Assembly: GCF_028618695.1 (NCBI RefSeq)
Contig: NZ_JAQIVI010000458.1
Location: 1-15,277 of the forward strand
Source: Natrinema soli
GTDB lineage: Archaea; Halobacteriota; Halobacteria; Halobacteriales; Natrialbaceae
Direction of reading: 5' to 3'
Length of the DNA stretch: 15,277 nucleotides
The position numbers and the translations under genes are program-made. Shown piece by piece: positions 1 to 6,099 of the stretch (position 1 is the stretch's first letter; each line of letters starts with the position of its first letter). Under the pieces are notes generated by a model. It was not told the origin of the DNA. It made no database searches and was given only the letters and a program-made list of their open reading frames with translations.

Positions 1-119
1 GCGAACTCGCGGAGGTGCCGCTCCGGCCGGCCGAGGACGCGTCGAACGGCGACGCGACCGACGACGGCGGCGAGCCCGAGGAGACCGCCGACGCCGCCTC
101 GCTGGGTGATTTCGCGTGA
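1..119 (+). CDS. mre11: Mre11 nuclease, C-terminal end only (5' end outside window)
   Basis: The frame entering from the left edge (codons from base 3) is open to a TGA at 117-119 and encodes about 38 residues of acidic, disordered-looking tail rich in Asp, Glu and Ala, ending in SLGDFA. The tail alone carries no recognisable domain. I assign it to Mre11, the Mn-dependent DNA double-strand-break nuclease, only because it runs directly into rad50: the rad50 GTG overlaps this stop by 4 bp (GTGA), and archaeal mre11 and rad50 are usually adjacent in this order. The catalytic phosphoesterase domain lies upstream of the window. The identity is inference from context. Confidence 0.75.
   Translation, partial: ELAEVPLRPAEDASNGDATDDGGEPEETADAASLGDFA
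105..110 (+). promoter_or_regulatory. Shine-Dalgarno site for rad50 (GGTGAT)
   Basis: GGTGAT matches part of the archaeal anti-SD complement GGAGGTGAT and ends 5 nt before the GTG at 116. It lies inside the last mre11 codons. It supports the GTG at 116 as the rad50 start and reinitiation by ribosomes finishing mre11. Confidence 0.5.
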
Positions 120-2800
120 GGGTCGACCGCGTCCGCCTGCTGAACTTCAAGTGTTACGGCGATGCCGACCTCTCGCTCGAGCGCGGCGTCACCGTCGTCC
201 ACGGCGTCAACGGCAGCGGGAAGTCGACGCTGCTCGAGGCCGTCTTCTTCGCGCTCTACGGCTCGAAAGCGCTGGACGAGCGCACGCTCGACGACGTCAT
301 CACGACGGGTCAAGAGGAGTGCGAGATCGAACTGTGGTTCACCCACGACGGTCGCGAGTATCACGTCGAACGCCGCCTCAAACTCCGCGGTGATCGGGCG
401 ACGACGACGAAGTGCGTCCTCGAGACGCCGACGGAGACCATCGAGGGCGCTCGAGACGTTCGTCGGGAGGTGACCGAACTCCTGCGGATGGACGCCGAGG
501 CGTTCGTCAACTGCGCGTACGTCCGACAGGGCGAGGTGAACAAGCTCATTCACGCCTCGCCGAGCGATCGCCAGGACATGATCGACGACCTCCTCCAGCT
601 CGGCGCGCTCGAGGACTACCGCGAGCGGGCCAGCGACGCTCGACTCGGCGTCAAAACCGTCCTCGACGGCCAGCAGGAGGTGCTCGAGGACGTTCGAAAA
701 CAGGTCGAGCAAAAGGAGGACAAGGAGCTCCACGAGCGGCTGAACGGCCTCGAGTCCCGCCGCACGGACATCGCCGACGAGATCGATCGGTACGAATCAC
801 AGCGCGAGCAGGCACGGGAGACGCTCGAGACCGCCGCGGACGTCCTCGAGCGCCACGAGGAGACCCGCGAGGAGATCGCGGAACTCGACGACGAGATCGA
901 CGAGCTGCGGTCGAAGATTTCGGAGACCGAGCGCAAGCGCGAGGACGCGACCGACGAGCTCAGCGAGATCCGGAGTCGACACGAGGAGCTCGCGGACGAG
1001 CGCGCCGACCGCCTCGAGGACGTCGATCTCGAGACGGCCGATCCCGACGAGGAGGCCGTTCGGAACCGCACCGAGGAACTCGAGGCCCGAGACGAGGAGC
1101 TTCGAGACGAGCTCGAGGAGGTCCGAGTAACGATCACGGAAGGGACCAACGAGACCGAGCGGCTCCGCGAGGAGGCGGACGAACTCGAGGAACGAGTCGA
1201 ACGGGCCCGCGAGGAGGCGGACGAACTCGAGGATCAGATCGAGGTCGACGAGGAGACGATCGCCGATCGCGAGGAGAAACTCGACGACCTCGACGAACGG
1301 ATCGAGGACGCGCGGGCGACGTTCGACGACGCGTCGGTCGAGTTCGGGGCGGCCGAATCACACCTCGAGGAGCTCGAAGCCGAGCGCGAAGAACTCGTCT
1401 CGGCACACAACGACATCACCGCCGATATCCGGGCCGCTGAGAACGCGATCGAGGAGGGCGAACGACTGCTCGAGGAGGGGAAGTGTCCCGAGTGCGGCCA
1501 GCCGGTCGAGGACTCGCCCCACGTCGACGTGCTGGACGAACGCCGGGAGGAACTCGCCGACCTCGAGGCCGAACACGAGGAACTCGAAGCCGAGCGAGAC
1601 GACGTCGACGATCGCATCGACCGCACCGAGGAACTGCGAGAGGCCGAACGGCGGGTCGATCGACTCGAGGAGAACCGCGACAACATCGATCAGCTGCTCA
1701 CGGAGAAACGCGAGAGCCTCGTAGACCGGCGCGACCAGCGCGACCAGTTGCGGGACGACGCCGAGGAGTACGAGGCCGACGCCGAGGAAAAGCGGGCCGC
1801 AGCGGACGAGCGCGAAGACGAGATCACCGCCGCGCGCGAAGCGCTCGGCGAGATCAATACCGAGCGCGGAGAGATCTCGGAGACGCTCGAGTCCCTCGAG
1901 CGCATCTCGGAGATCACCGCCGAGCGAGCCGCCCTCGAGAACGACATCGAGAACCTCCGCGAGCGCAGAGACGACTGGGAGACGATGAACGACGAGCGCC
2001 GCGAGACGCTCTCGGCAAAGCGCGACCGCAAGCGCGAACTGGAGTCGGCGTTCGACGAGGAGCGAGTCGAAACCGCTCGCGAGGACAAGGCGAACGCCGA
2101 GACCTACATCGAACAGGTCAACGAGAAACTCGACGAACTCGAGGAAAAACGGAACGGAATCCAGAACGCCATCGGCGCGGTCGAGAACGAACTCGAGGAA
2201 CTCGAGCGCCTCCGGGAGCGCCTCGAGACGGTCGAGGATCGCTGCGAGCGACTCGAGTCGCTCTACGACGAGGCCGAGACGCTGCAGACGACCTACGGGG
2301 AACTACGGGCGGAACTGCGCCAGCACAACGTCGAGACCCTCGAGCGCCTGCTGAACGAGACGTTCGATCTCGTCTACCAGAACGACTCCTACGCGGCGAT
2401 CGACCTCGACGGCGATTACCGGCTGACGGTCTATCAGAAGGACGGCGAGGCGCTCGAGCCCGAACAGCTCTCGGGCGGCGAACGGGCGCTGTTCAATCTC
2501 AGCCTGCGGTGTGCGATCTACCGACTGCTCGCCGAGGGGGTCGACGGGACCGCTCCCATGCCGCCGCTGATCCTCGACGAACCGACCGTCTTCCTCGATT
2601 CGGGCCACGTCACGCAACTCGTCTCGCTGGTCGAGTCGATGCGCGATCTCGGCGTCGAACAGATCGTCGTCGTCAGCCACGACGAGGAACTCGTCGGCGC
2701 GGCCGACTCCATCGTCCGCGTCGAAAAAGATGCGACGTCGAACCGCTCGCGACTCGAGCGCGGTCAGCCGCCGGAGGCGGAACTACTCGCGTCGGACTAA
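116..2800 (+). CDS. rad50: Rad50 double-strand-break repair ATPase
   Basis: An 894-aa SMC-like ATPase and partner of the Mre11 nuclease in end recognition, tethering and resection. The N-terminal half of the ATPase head carries Walker A GVNGSGKST (residues 30-38). A long charged coiled coil follows (about 160-750), interrupted by the zinc hook CPEC (C457, C460) that lets two Rad50 arms join through one Zn. The C-terminal head half has the ABC signature LSGGE (785-789), Walker B LILDEP (818-823, catalytic E822) and the switch histidine in VVSHDEE (H855). All catalytic elements are intact and the length is normal for archaeal Rad50. The start is GTG, overlapping the mre11 stop as GTGA with an SD-like GGTGAT 5 nt upstream, so the two subunits are probably made by coupled translation. 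The alternating Glu/Arg-rich coiled coil is extremely acidic, as expected in a high-salt cytoplasm. The identification is secure. Confidence 0.98.
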   Translation: MRVDRVRLLNFKCYGDADLSLERGVTVVHGVNGSGKSTLLEAVFFALYGSKALDERTLDDVITTGQEECEIELWFTHDGREYHVERRLKLRGDRATTTKCVLETPTETIEGARDVRREVTELLRMDAEAFVNCAYVRQGEVNKLIHASPSDRQDMIDDLLQLGALEDYRERASDARLGVKTVLDGQQEVLEDVRKQVEQKEDKELHERLNGLESRRTDIADEIDRYESQREQARETLETAADVLERHEETREEIAELDDEIDELRSKISETERKREDATDELSEIRSRHEELADERADRLEDVDLETADPDEEAVRNRTEELEARDEELRDELEEVRVTITEGTNETERLREEADELEERVERAREEADELEDQIEVDEETIADREEKLDDLDERIEDARATFDDASVEFGAAESHLEELEAEREELVSAHNDITADIRAAENAIEEGERLLEEGKCPECGQPVEDSPHVDVLDERREELADLEAEHEELEAERDDVDDRIDRTEELREAERRVDRLEENRDNIDQLLTEKRESLVDRRDQRDQLRDDAEEYEADAEEKRAAADEREDEITAAREALGEINTERGEISETLESLERISEITAERAALENDIENLRERRDDWETMNDERRETLSAKRDRKRELESAFDEERVETAREDKANAETYIEQVNEKLDELEEKRNGIQNAIGAVENELEELERLRERLETVEDRCERLESLYDEAETLQTTYGELRAELRQHNVETLERLLNETFDLVYQNDSYAAIDLDGDYRLTVYQKDGEALEPEQLSGGERALFNLSLRCAIYRLLAEGVDGTAPMPPLILDEPTVFLDSGHVTQLVSLVESMRDLGVEQIVVVSHDEELVGAADSIVRVEKDATSNRSRLERGQPPEAELLASD

Positions 2801-2849
2801 TGGCAACCGAAGGGTCGTCACCGTCTCGAGCCGGCCAGTTCGTTCGCGC

Positions 2850-3311
2850 TCAGGTCCCTTCCACCGCCGACCCGTCCGTCGTCTCGAGACTCGGCCGGAT
2901 CGCTTCGAGTGCGGTCTCACACGTCTCGGTGATTCGATAGCCGCGCTCGCCGGCGACGTCGGTTTCCTCGAGCAGCCCGGCGGCGGTGAGGACCGTGAGC
3001 CGGCCGTGCAAGTCGCTCTCGCAGACGTCGTAGGCGTCGAGCAGGGCGCGGACGCCGAGCGGTCCGCGCACAGAGAGCTCGACCAGTAGCCCCAGCGTTT
3101 CCTCGTCGTGGACGGCGGTCAGCAGCGTCAAAACCGGATCGCTCACGCTTCGCGCAGCCGTCTCGAGGGCCGATTCGTCGCCGACCGCCTCGAGACGGTC
3201 GTTCTGGATGTAACACTCGTTGCCGGTTTCGGGGTCGCGAACCAGACTCGCGCTGTCCGATCGTTTGCAGAGCAGGTACCGTTTGCCGGTGTCGTCCTCG
3301 ACTGTTTTCAT
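2850..3311 (-). CDS. Haloarchaeal winged-helix (HTH) protein, function unknown
   Basis: A 153-aa acidic protein. Residues 1-42 look like a small beta-rich segment (KRYLLCKRS, then SLVRDPETGNECYI). Residues about 55-138 read as a winged helix: a helical stretch with LTLLTAVHDEETLGLLVEL, a candidate recognition region ALLDAYDVCESDLHGRLTVL, and the turn AAGLLEET with a wing ending GERGYRIT. This pattern fits haloarchaeal ArsR/MarR-like DNA-binding domains. Four cysteines (C15, C33, C97, C131) are scattered and form no CxxC pair. The ATG at 3311 overlaps the TGA of the membrane-protein gene upstream (ATGA), so the two are cotranscribed and coupled. It converges on rad50 across a 49-bp gap. I believe relatives sit beside rad50 in other haloarchaea, but this is memory rather than a search. 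Target and ligand are unknown. Confidence 0.85.
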   Translation of the reverse strand: MKTVEDDTGKRYLLCKRSDSASLVRDPETGNECYIQNDRLEAVGDESALETAARSVSDPVLTLLTAVHDEETLGLLVELSVRGPLGVRALLDAYDVCESDLHGRLTVLTAAGLLEETDVAGERGYRITETCETALEAIRPSLETTDGSAVEGT

Positions 3312-3898
3312 GATCGGTGGTCTCGGTTCGATGACTGTCGTTGAGTCACGTCGCGTGAAGTAGTTTCGGCCGGATCCTCCACGGTGCGTCCGGCCGTTTC
3401 CGCGTTGTCACCGGGTCCGTCCGCATTGTCACCGGATCCGTCGTCGACGGCGGTATCGTGTTCAGTCGCTGCGTTGCGTTCCGTAGTCGTGTCGTGTCCC
3501 GTGGTCGCGTCGCTTTCAGTGTCAGCGCCGTCGTCCCGAAACCGTCTGTAGCGACGACCGGCCAGCCCGAACAGAACGAGCCCGGCGACGACGAGGACAC
3601 CGCCGCGGGTCAAATCCCCCTCGAAGGCGAGCACTAACAGCCCGAGCGAGAGGATCAGAACCGCGGCGTTGATAACCAGTACTAGCGTCCAGAAGGTCTG
3701 GAGAACGTCGTCCGGAACGTCCGTCTCGGCGGTGGAAACGGCGGGTGGCTCGATGGCGCTCGAGAGATCGCCGGGGTCGTCCGGCCCGTCGTCTCCGGTC
3801 GACACCTGTGGAATCGTCAACCCGTCGCTGTCGGGATCGTAGAACTCCTCTTCGGGGTCCCACTCCTCGGGCTCGTTCTCGTTCCGGTCGAATACCAC
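3308..3898 (-). CDS. Haloarchaeal two-segment membrane protein, function unknown
   Basis: A 196-aa protein in three parts. Residues 1-65 are an acidic Pro/Asp-rich region that opens with EEWDPEEEFYDPDSD. Two hydrophobic segments follow, at about 69-92 (FWTLVLVINAAVLILSLGLL) and 99-113 (GGVLVVAGLVLFGLAG), the second capped by the basic patch RRYRRFR, which suggests that this end faces the cytoplasm. Residues 121-196 are a low-complexity Asp/Thr/Gly/Asn tail containing a 7-residue tandem repeat. The start is GTG at 3898; an ATG two bases upstream is in another frame. A T-rich GCTTTTCC about 27 bp upstream could serve as TATA for a leaderless message. It overlaps the winged-helix gene by 4 bp and presumably shares its transcript. 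It resembles a haloarchaea-only domain of unknown function; no enzymatic motif is visible. Confidence 0.85.
   Translation of the reverse strand: MVFDRNENEPEEWDPEEEFYDPDSDGLTIPQVSTGDDGPDDPGDLSSAIEPPAVSTAETDVPDDVLQTFWTLVLVINAAVLILSLGLLVLAFEGDLTRGGVLVVAGLVLFGLAGRRYRRFRDDGADTESDATTGHDTTTERNAATEHDTAVDDGSGDNADGPGDNAETAGRTVEDPAETTSRDVTQRQSSNRDHRS
3402..3443 (-). repeat. Two tandem 21-bp units coding GSGDNAD / GPGDNAE
   Basis: Two adjacent near-identical 21-bp units share TTGTCACCGG(G/A)TCCGTC on the + strand. Read on the minus strand they encode the 7-residue repeat (S/P)GDNA(D/E)G in the low-complexity tail of the membrane protein. They keep frame, so copy number could change without breaking the gene. 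Confidence 0.7.
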
Positions 3899-3977
3899 AT
3901 GCGATCCGATGACCAGCGGGAGGAAAAGCGTTCGCTTCGCGAGTGCCGTTTCAAACGGACTCCTGTCAGTTATTTCC

Positions 3978-4009
3978 GGCGCACCCCCGGCCCGCCATGC
4001 GGGTGCGCC
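3978..4009 (-). terminator. GC-rich stem-loop between two tandem minus-strand genes
   Basis: GGCGCACCC (3978-3986) and GGGTGCGCC (4001-4009) form a perfect 9-bp inverted repeat around a 14-nt loop. It lies 25 bp beyond the stop of the short acidic-protein gene and 80 bp before the membrane-protein start. No strong T-run follows it, so it may be a processing or attenuation hairpin, or a DNA-level dyad, rather than a classic archaeal U-tract terminator. Confidence 0.4.
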
Positions 4010-4033
4010 TGTACACAGTGACAGCAGACCGTC

Positions 4034-4219
4034 TCAGGCCAGATTCTCGAGCGTGAGCGTTCGGGAGGTCTCTACCCACGCCAGCGGGTTCTCGGCGTCG
4101 TAGAAGACGACGCCGTCGTCGGTCTCGTAGGATTCGATCGTTGCGGTCCCCTCGGGTTCGCTGCTCGGTTCACTCCGATCCGTCGCATCGTCTTTCATGT
4201 GGGTGGACACATCGATCAC
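4034..4219 (-). CDS. Short acidic haloarchaeal protein, function unknown
   Basis: A 61-aa protein with a Ser/Glu/Pro-rich N-terminus and a compact C-terminal block, SYETDDGVVFYDAENPLAWVE, which looks like a short beta-sheet unit. I recall this block from a family of tiny haloarchaeal proteins of unknown function, but cannot assign it with certainty. It has no cysteines, membrane segment or catalytic motif. Two starts are possible. The ATG at 4219 sits about 28 bp after a TATA-like AGTTATA and fits a leaderless message; the ATG at 4198 (MKDDATDRS) would leave a 54-aa protein with a short leader. It is transcribed away from the esterase and towards the membrane-protein/winged-helix pair, separated from them by 135 bp and a hairpin. 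Confidence 0.75.
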   Translation of the reverse strand: MIDVSTHMKDDATDRSEPSSEPEGTATIESYETDDGVVFYDAENPLAWVETSRTLTLENLA

Positions 4220-4242
4220 CTGGTCCCATGCTATGTGTTACC

Positions 4243-4253
4243 AAGTTATATGT
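4243..4253 (-). promoter_or_regulatory. TATA-like element for the short acidic protein
   Basis: On the minus strand the sequence reads ACATATAACTT. It is centred about 28 bp upstream of the ATG at 4219, the usual spacing for a leaderless haloarchaeal transcript. Confidence 0.45.
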
Positions 4254-4330
4254 CTTGTTGCTCCTGCAAGCCTTCGATATCACACATAAATAGTCCCCAT
4301 ATGGAGAATAAATAACCATGTTTCCCAGCA

Positions 4331-4338
4331 GAATAATA
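4331..4338 (+). promoter_or_regulatory. Candidate TATA element for the carboxylesterase
   Basis: GAATAATA lies about 25 bp before the ATG at 4359 and 18 bp before the ATG at 4353. Two further AT-rich candidates lie upstream (ATAAATA at 4286-4292 and AATAAATAA around 4308-4316), as does a CCATATGG palindrome (4297-4304). The true box is not settled; the whole divergent gap 4220-4352 is far more AT-rich than its surroundings. Confidence 0.3.
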
Positions 4339-4352
4339 CTGCCGCAGTCACT

Positions 4353-5975
4353 ATGGCTATGAAACGACGACGCTACGTGCGGGCCCTGTTGGGGGCCGCA
4401 ACGATCGGTACCGCGAGCGGAATCGGCAATACGAGCGCGACGACGTGGTTTGATCCGACGGTCACGACCGAAAGCGGCCCTGTCCGCGGCGAAACCGTCG
4501 GCGAGACGGACGTCTTCAAGGGGATTCCGTACGCCGAACAGCCGGTCGGCGACCGACGGTGGCGACCGCCGGAGATCCCCGGCGAGTGGGAGGGGACGCT
4601 CGAGGCGACGGAGTACGGCCCGGCCTGTGTCCAGCGCGGCGGGCTCGCCACGATCGCCGGCAGCGAGCCCGAGATTTCCGGGAGCGAGGACTGTCTCAAC
4701 CTGAACGTCTGGTCGCCGTCGGACGCGACGCCCGACGATCCGGCACCGGTGATGGTCTGGATTCACGGCGGCGGTTACACGAGCGGCAGCAACCGCTACG
4801 ACTCGAGGCGGCTCTCGGCGTTCGGCGACGTGGTCGTCGTGACGATCAACTACCGGCTGGGGCCGTTCGGCTTCTTCACCCATCCGGACCTCCTCGCGGA
4901 GGATCCCAGGAACGTCAATCAGGGCTATCAGGACATGCGTGCGGCGCTCCGGTGGGTCCAGCGCAACGTTCGTGCCTTCGGCGGTGATCCGAACACGGTC
5001 ACGATCTTCGGCGAGTCGGCCGGCGGGAACGCGGTGTTGACGCCCATGAGCGATCCGGCCGCCGAGGGACTCTTCCACCGCGTCATCTGCGAAAGCGGCC
5101 CAGTCGTCAGCGACCTCCTCGACCGGGAGGCGGCCGCTCAGGTGGGCGTCGACCTCGCCGATGCGGTGGGCTGTGCCGGGAGCGACGCGACGGACTGCCT
5201 GCGCGAGAAATCGCCGGAGGATATCCTGACCGCGAACGCCGACGACTCGTCGGGCGAGAGCACGCTCGACGAGCCACTCGGCGTCGTGGTCGACGGCGAA
5301 GTGGTCGAGAAACACCCCGCGAAGCGATTCGCCGACGGCGAGTTCGCTGACGTACCGTTGATCACCGGCGCGAACGCCGACGAGACGCAGCTGTTCCTCC
5401 TCGGAACCGACGTGTCGACCGGCGAGGAGTACCGGGCGACCGTCGAAGACCGGTACGGCGAACTCGCGGACGCGGTCCTCGAGACCTATCCGGCCGACGC
5501 CTACGAGACCCCGAAGGACGCGCTCGTCGCCGCGACGACCGACGCGACCTTCCGCTGTGGCGACCGACTGGTCGCGCGCTGGATCGACGAAAACGGCGGC
5601 ACCGTCTACCGGTACCTCTTCGACGACGCGCCGACGTACCCCCTTACGTTCCTCTCGCTGCTCGAGGACGACGTAGGGGCCTATCACGCGGCCGAACTCG
5701 CCTACGTCTTCGGCGGGGACGTCACGCAGGGCGGTACCGCGCTGGCGCGTCTCGGTTTCCGAGACAAGTTGCTCTCCCGGCGGATGCGAGACTACTGGAC
5801 GACCTTCGCCACGACCGGAGACCCGAACAGTCGACTCCGACCCGACTGGCCGCAGTTCACCGCGGGCGAGCAGGCACAGGTTCGGCTCACCGAAGACGAG
5901 ATCGTTCGGGAATCCGGCCCGAAACCGGAGTGTCGGCTCTGGGAGTCGGTCTACAGGGACAACGTCGGGCTCTGA
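4353..5975 (+). CDS. Tat-exported type B carboxylesterase
   Basis: A 540-aa alpha/beta hydrolase of the carboxylesterase/cholinesterase (type B) family, which hydrolyses carboxylic esters. The N-terminus KRRRYV, then a hydrophobic stretch LLGAATIGTASGIG, is a twin-arginine signal; there is no lipobox cysteine, so release or loose association outside the cell is likely. Catalytic parts: oxyanion loop HGGGY (138-142), nucleophile S222 in GESAGG, acid E344 in GANADET, and H445 in YHAAELAYVF. Cysteine pairs C92/C114 and C274/C282 match the positions of conserved disulfides in this family, supporting an exported fold. Length is normal and the frame intact. The start could be the ATG at 4353 or at 4359 (MKRRRYV); the second fits the nearest TATA better. 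It is the only gene here without an obvious link to the repair, replication or Fe-S neighbours. The substrate cannot be read from sequence. Confidence 0.95.
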   Translation: MAMKRRRYVRALLGAATIGTASGIGNTSATTWFDPTVTTESGPVRGETVGETDVFKGIPYAEQPVGDRRWRPPEIPGEWEGTLEATEYGPACVQRGGLATIAGSEPEISGSEDCLNLNVWSPSDATPDDPAPVMVWIHGGGYTSGSNRYDSRRLSAFGDVVVVTINYRLGPFGFFTHPDLLAEDPRNVNQGYQDMRAALRWVQRNVRAFGGDPNTVTIFGESAGGNAVLTPMSDPAAEGLFHRVICESGPVVSDLLDREAAAQVGVDLADAVGCAGSDATDCLREKSPEDILTANADDSSGESTLDEPLGVVVDGEVVEKHPAKRFADGEFADVPLITGANADETQLFLLGTDVSTGEEYRATVEDRYGELADAVLETYPADAYETPKDALVAATTDATFRCGDRLVARWIDENGGTVYRYLFDDAPTYPLTFLSLLEDDVGAYHAAELAYVFGGDVTQGGTALARLGFRDKLLSRRMRDYWTTFATTGDPNSRLRPDWPQFTAGEQAQVRLTEDEIVRESGPKPECRLWESVYRDNVGL

Positions 5976-5982
5976 GTGGCTC

Positions 5983-6000
5983 GAGGTCGCGCCGGACCTC
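5983..6000 (+). terminator. Short stem-loop after the esterase stop
   Basis: GAGGTC (5983-5988) and GACCTC (5995-6000) form a 6-bp inverted repeat with a 6-nt loop, 7 bp after the esterase TGA. It has no following T-run, so terminator function is only possible, and a 6-bp dyad in GC-rich DNA could arise by chance. Confidence 0.25.
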
Positions 6001-6068
6001 CCGTCGTGTCGGTCGCAGCAGTCGAGCGCTCCCCGTGTGACACCGCTCGCGGGCGGGGATTGCAGGGG

Positions 6069-6075
6069 TTTTTAT
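6069..6075 (+). promoter_or_regulatory. TATA box of polB (TTTTTAT)
   Basis: TTTTTAT stands out in GC-rich DNA and ends 25 bp before the ATG at 6100, the spacing expected for a leaderless haloarchaeal transcript. It argues for the start at 6100 over the in-frame ATG-like start at 6037, which lies upstream of this box. A 6-bp inverted repeat, GGGCGG (6051-6056) / CCGCCC (6076-6081), flanks the box. Confidence 0.7.
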
Positions 6076-6099
6076 CCGCCCACTGCAAATCTCGGTATC

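Noticed and set aside
116..2800. Very frequent CTCGAG and GAGGA motifs suggesting a repeat family
   Set aside because: They are explained by Leu-Glu and Glu-rich codon use in an acidic coiled coil and are common across the window.
1483..2940. A 485-codon plus-strand frame inside rad50
   Set aside because: Arg-rich out-of-frame shadow of the rad50 coiled coil.
4232..4288. Inverted TATGTGT / ACACATA pair in the divergent promoter gap
   Set aside because: Seven bases separated by 43 bp in AT-rich DNA is readily expected by chance; no second feature supports it.
4170..5687. A 505-codon minus-strand frame opposite the esterase
   Set aside because: The esterase on the other strand has a full catalytic triad and oxyanion loop; this frame has no domain.
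6037..6099. Upstream extension of PolB by 21 codons
   Set aside because: The TATA box at 6069-6075 would fall inside the coding region; the ATG at 6100 has the right spacing from it.
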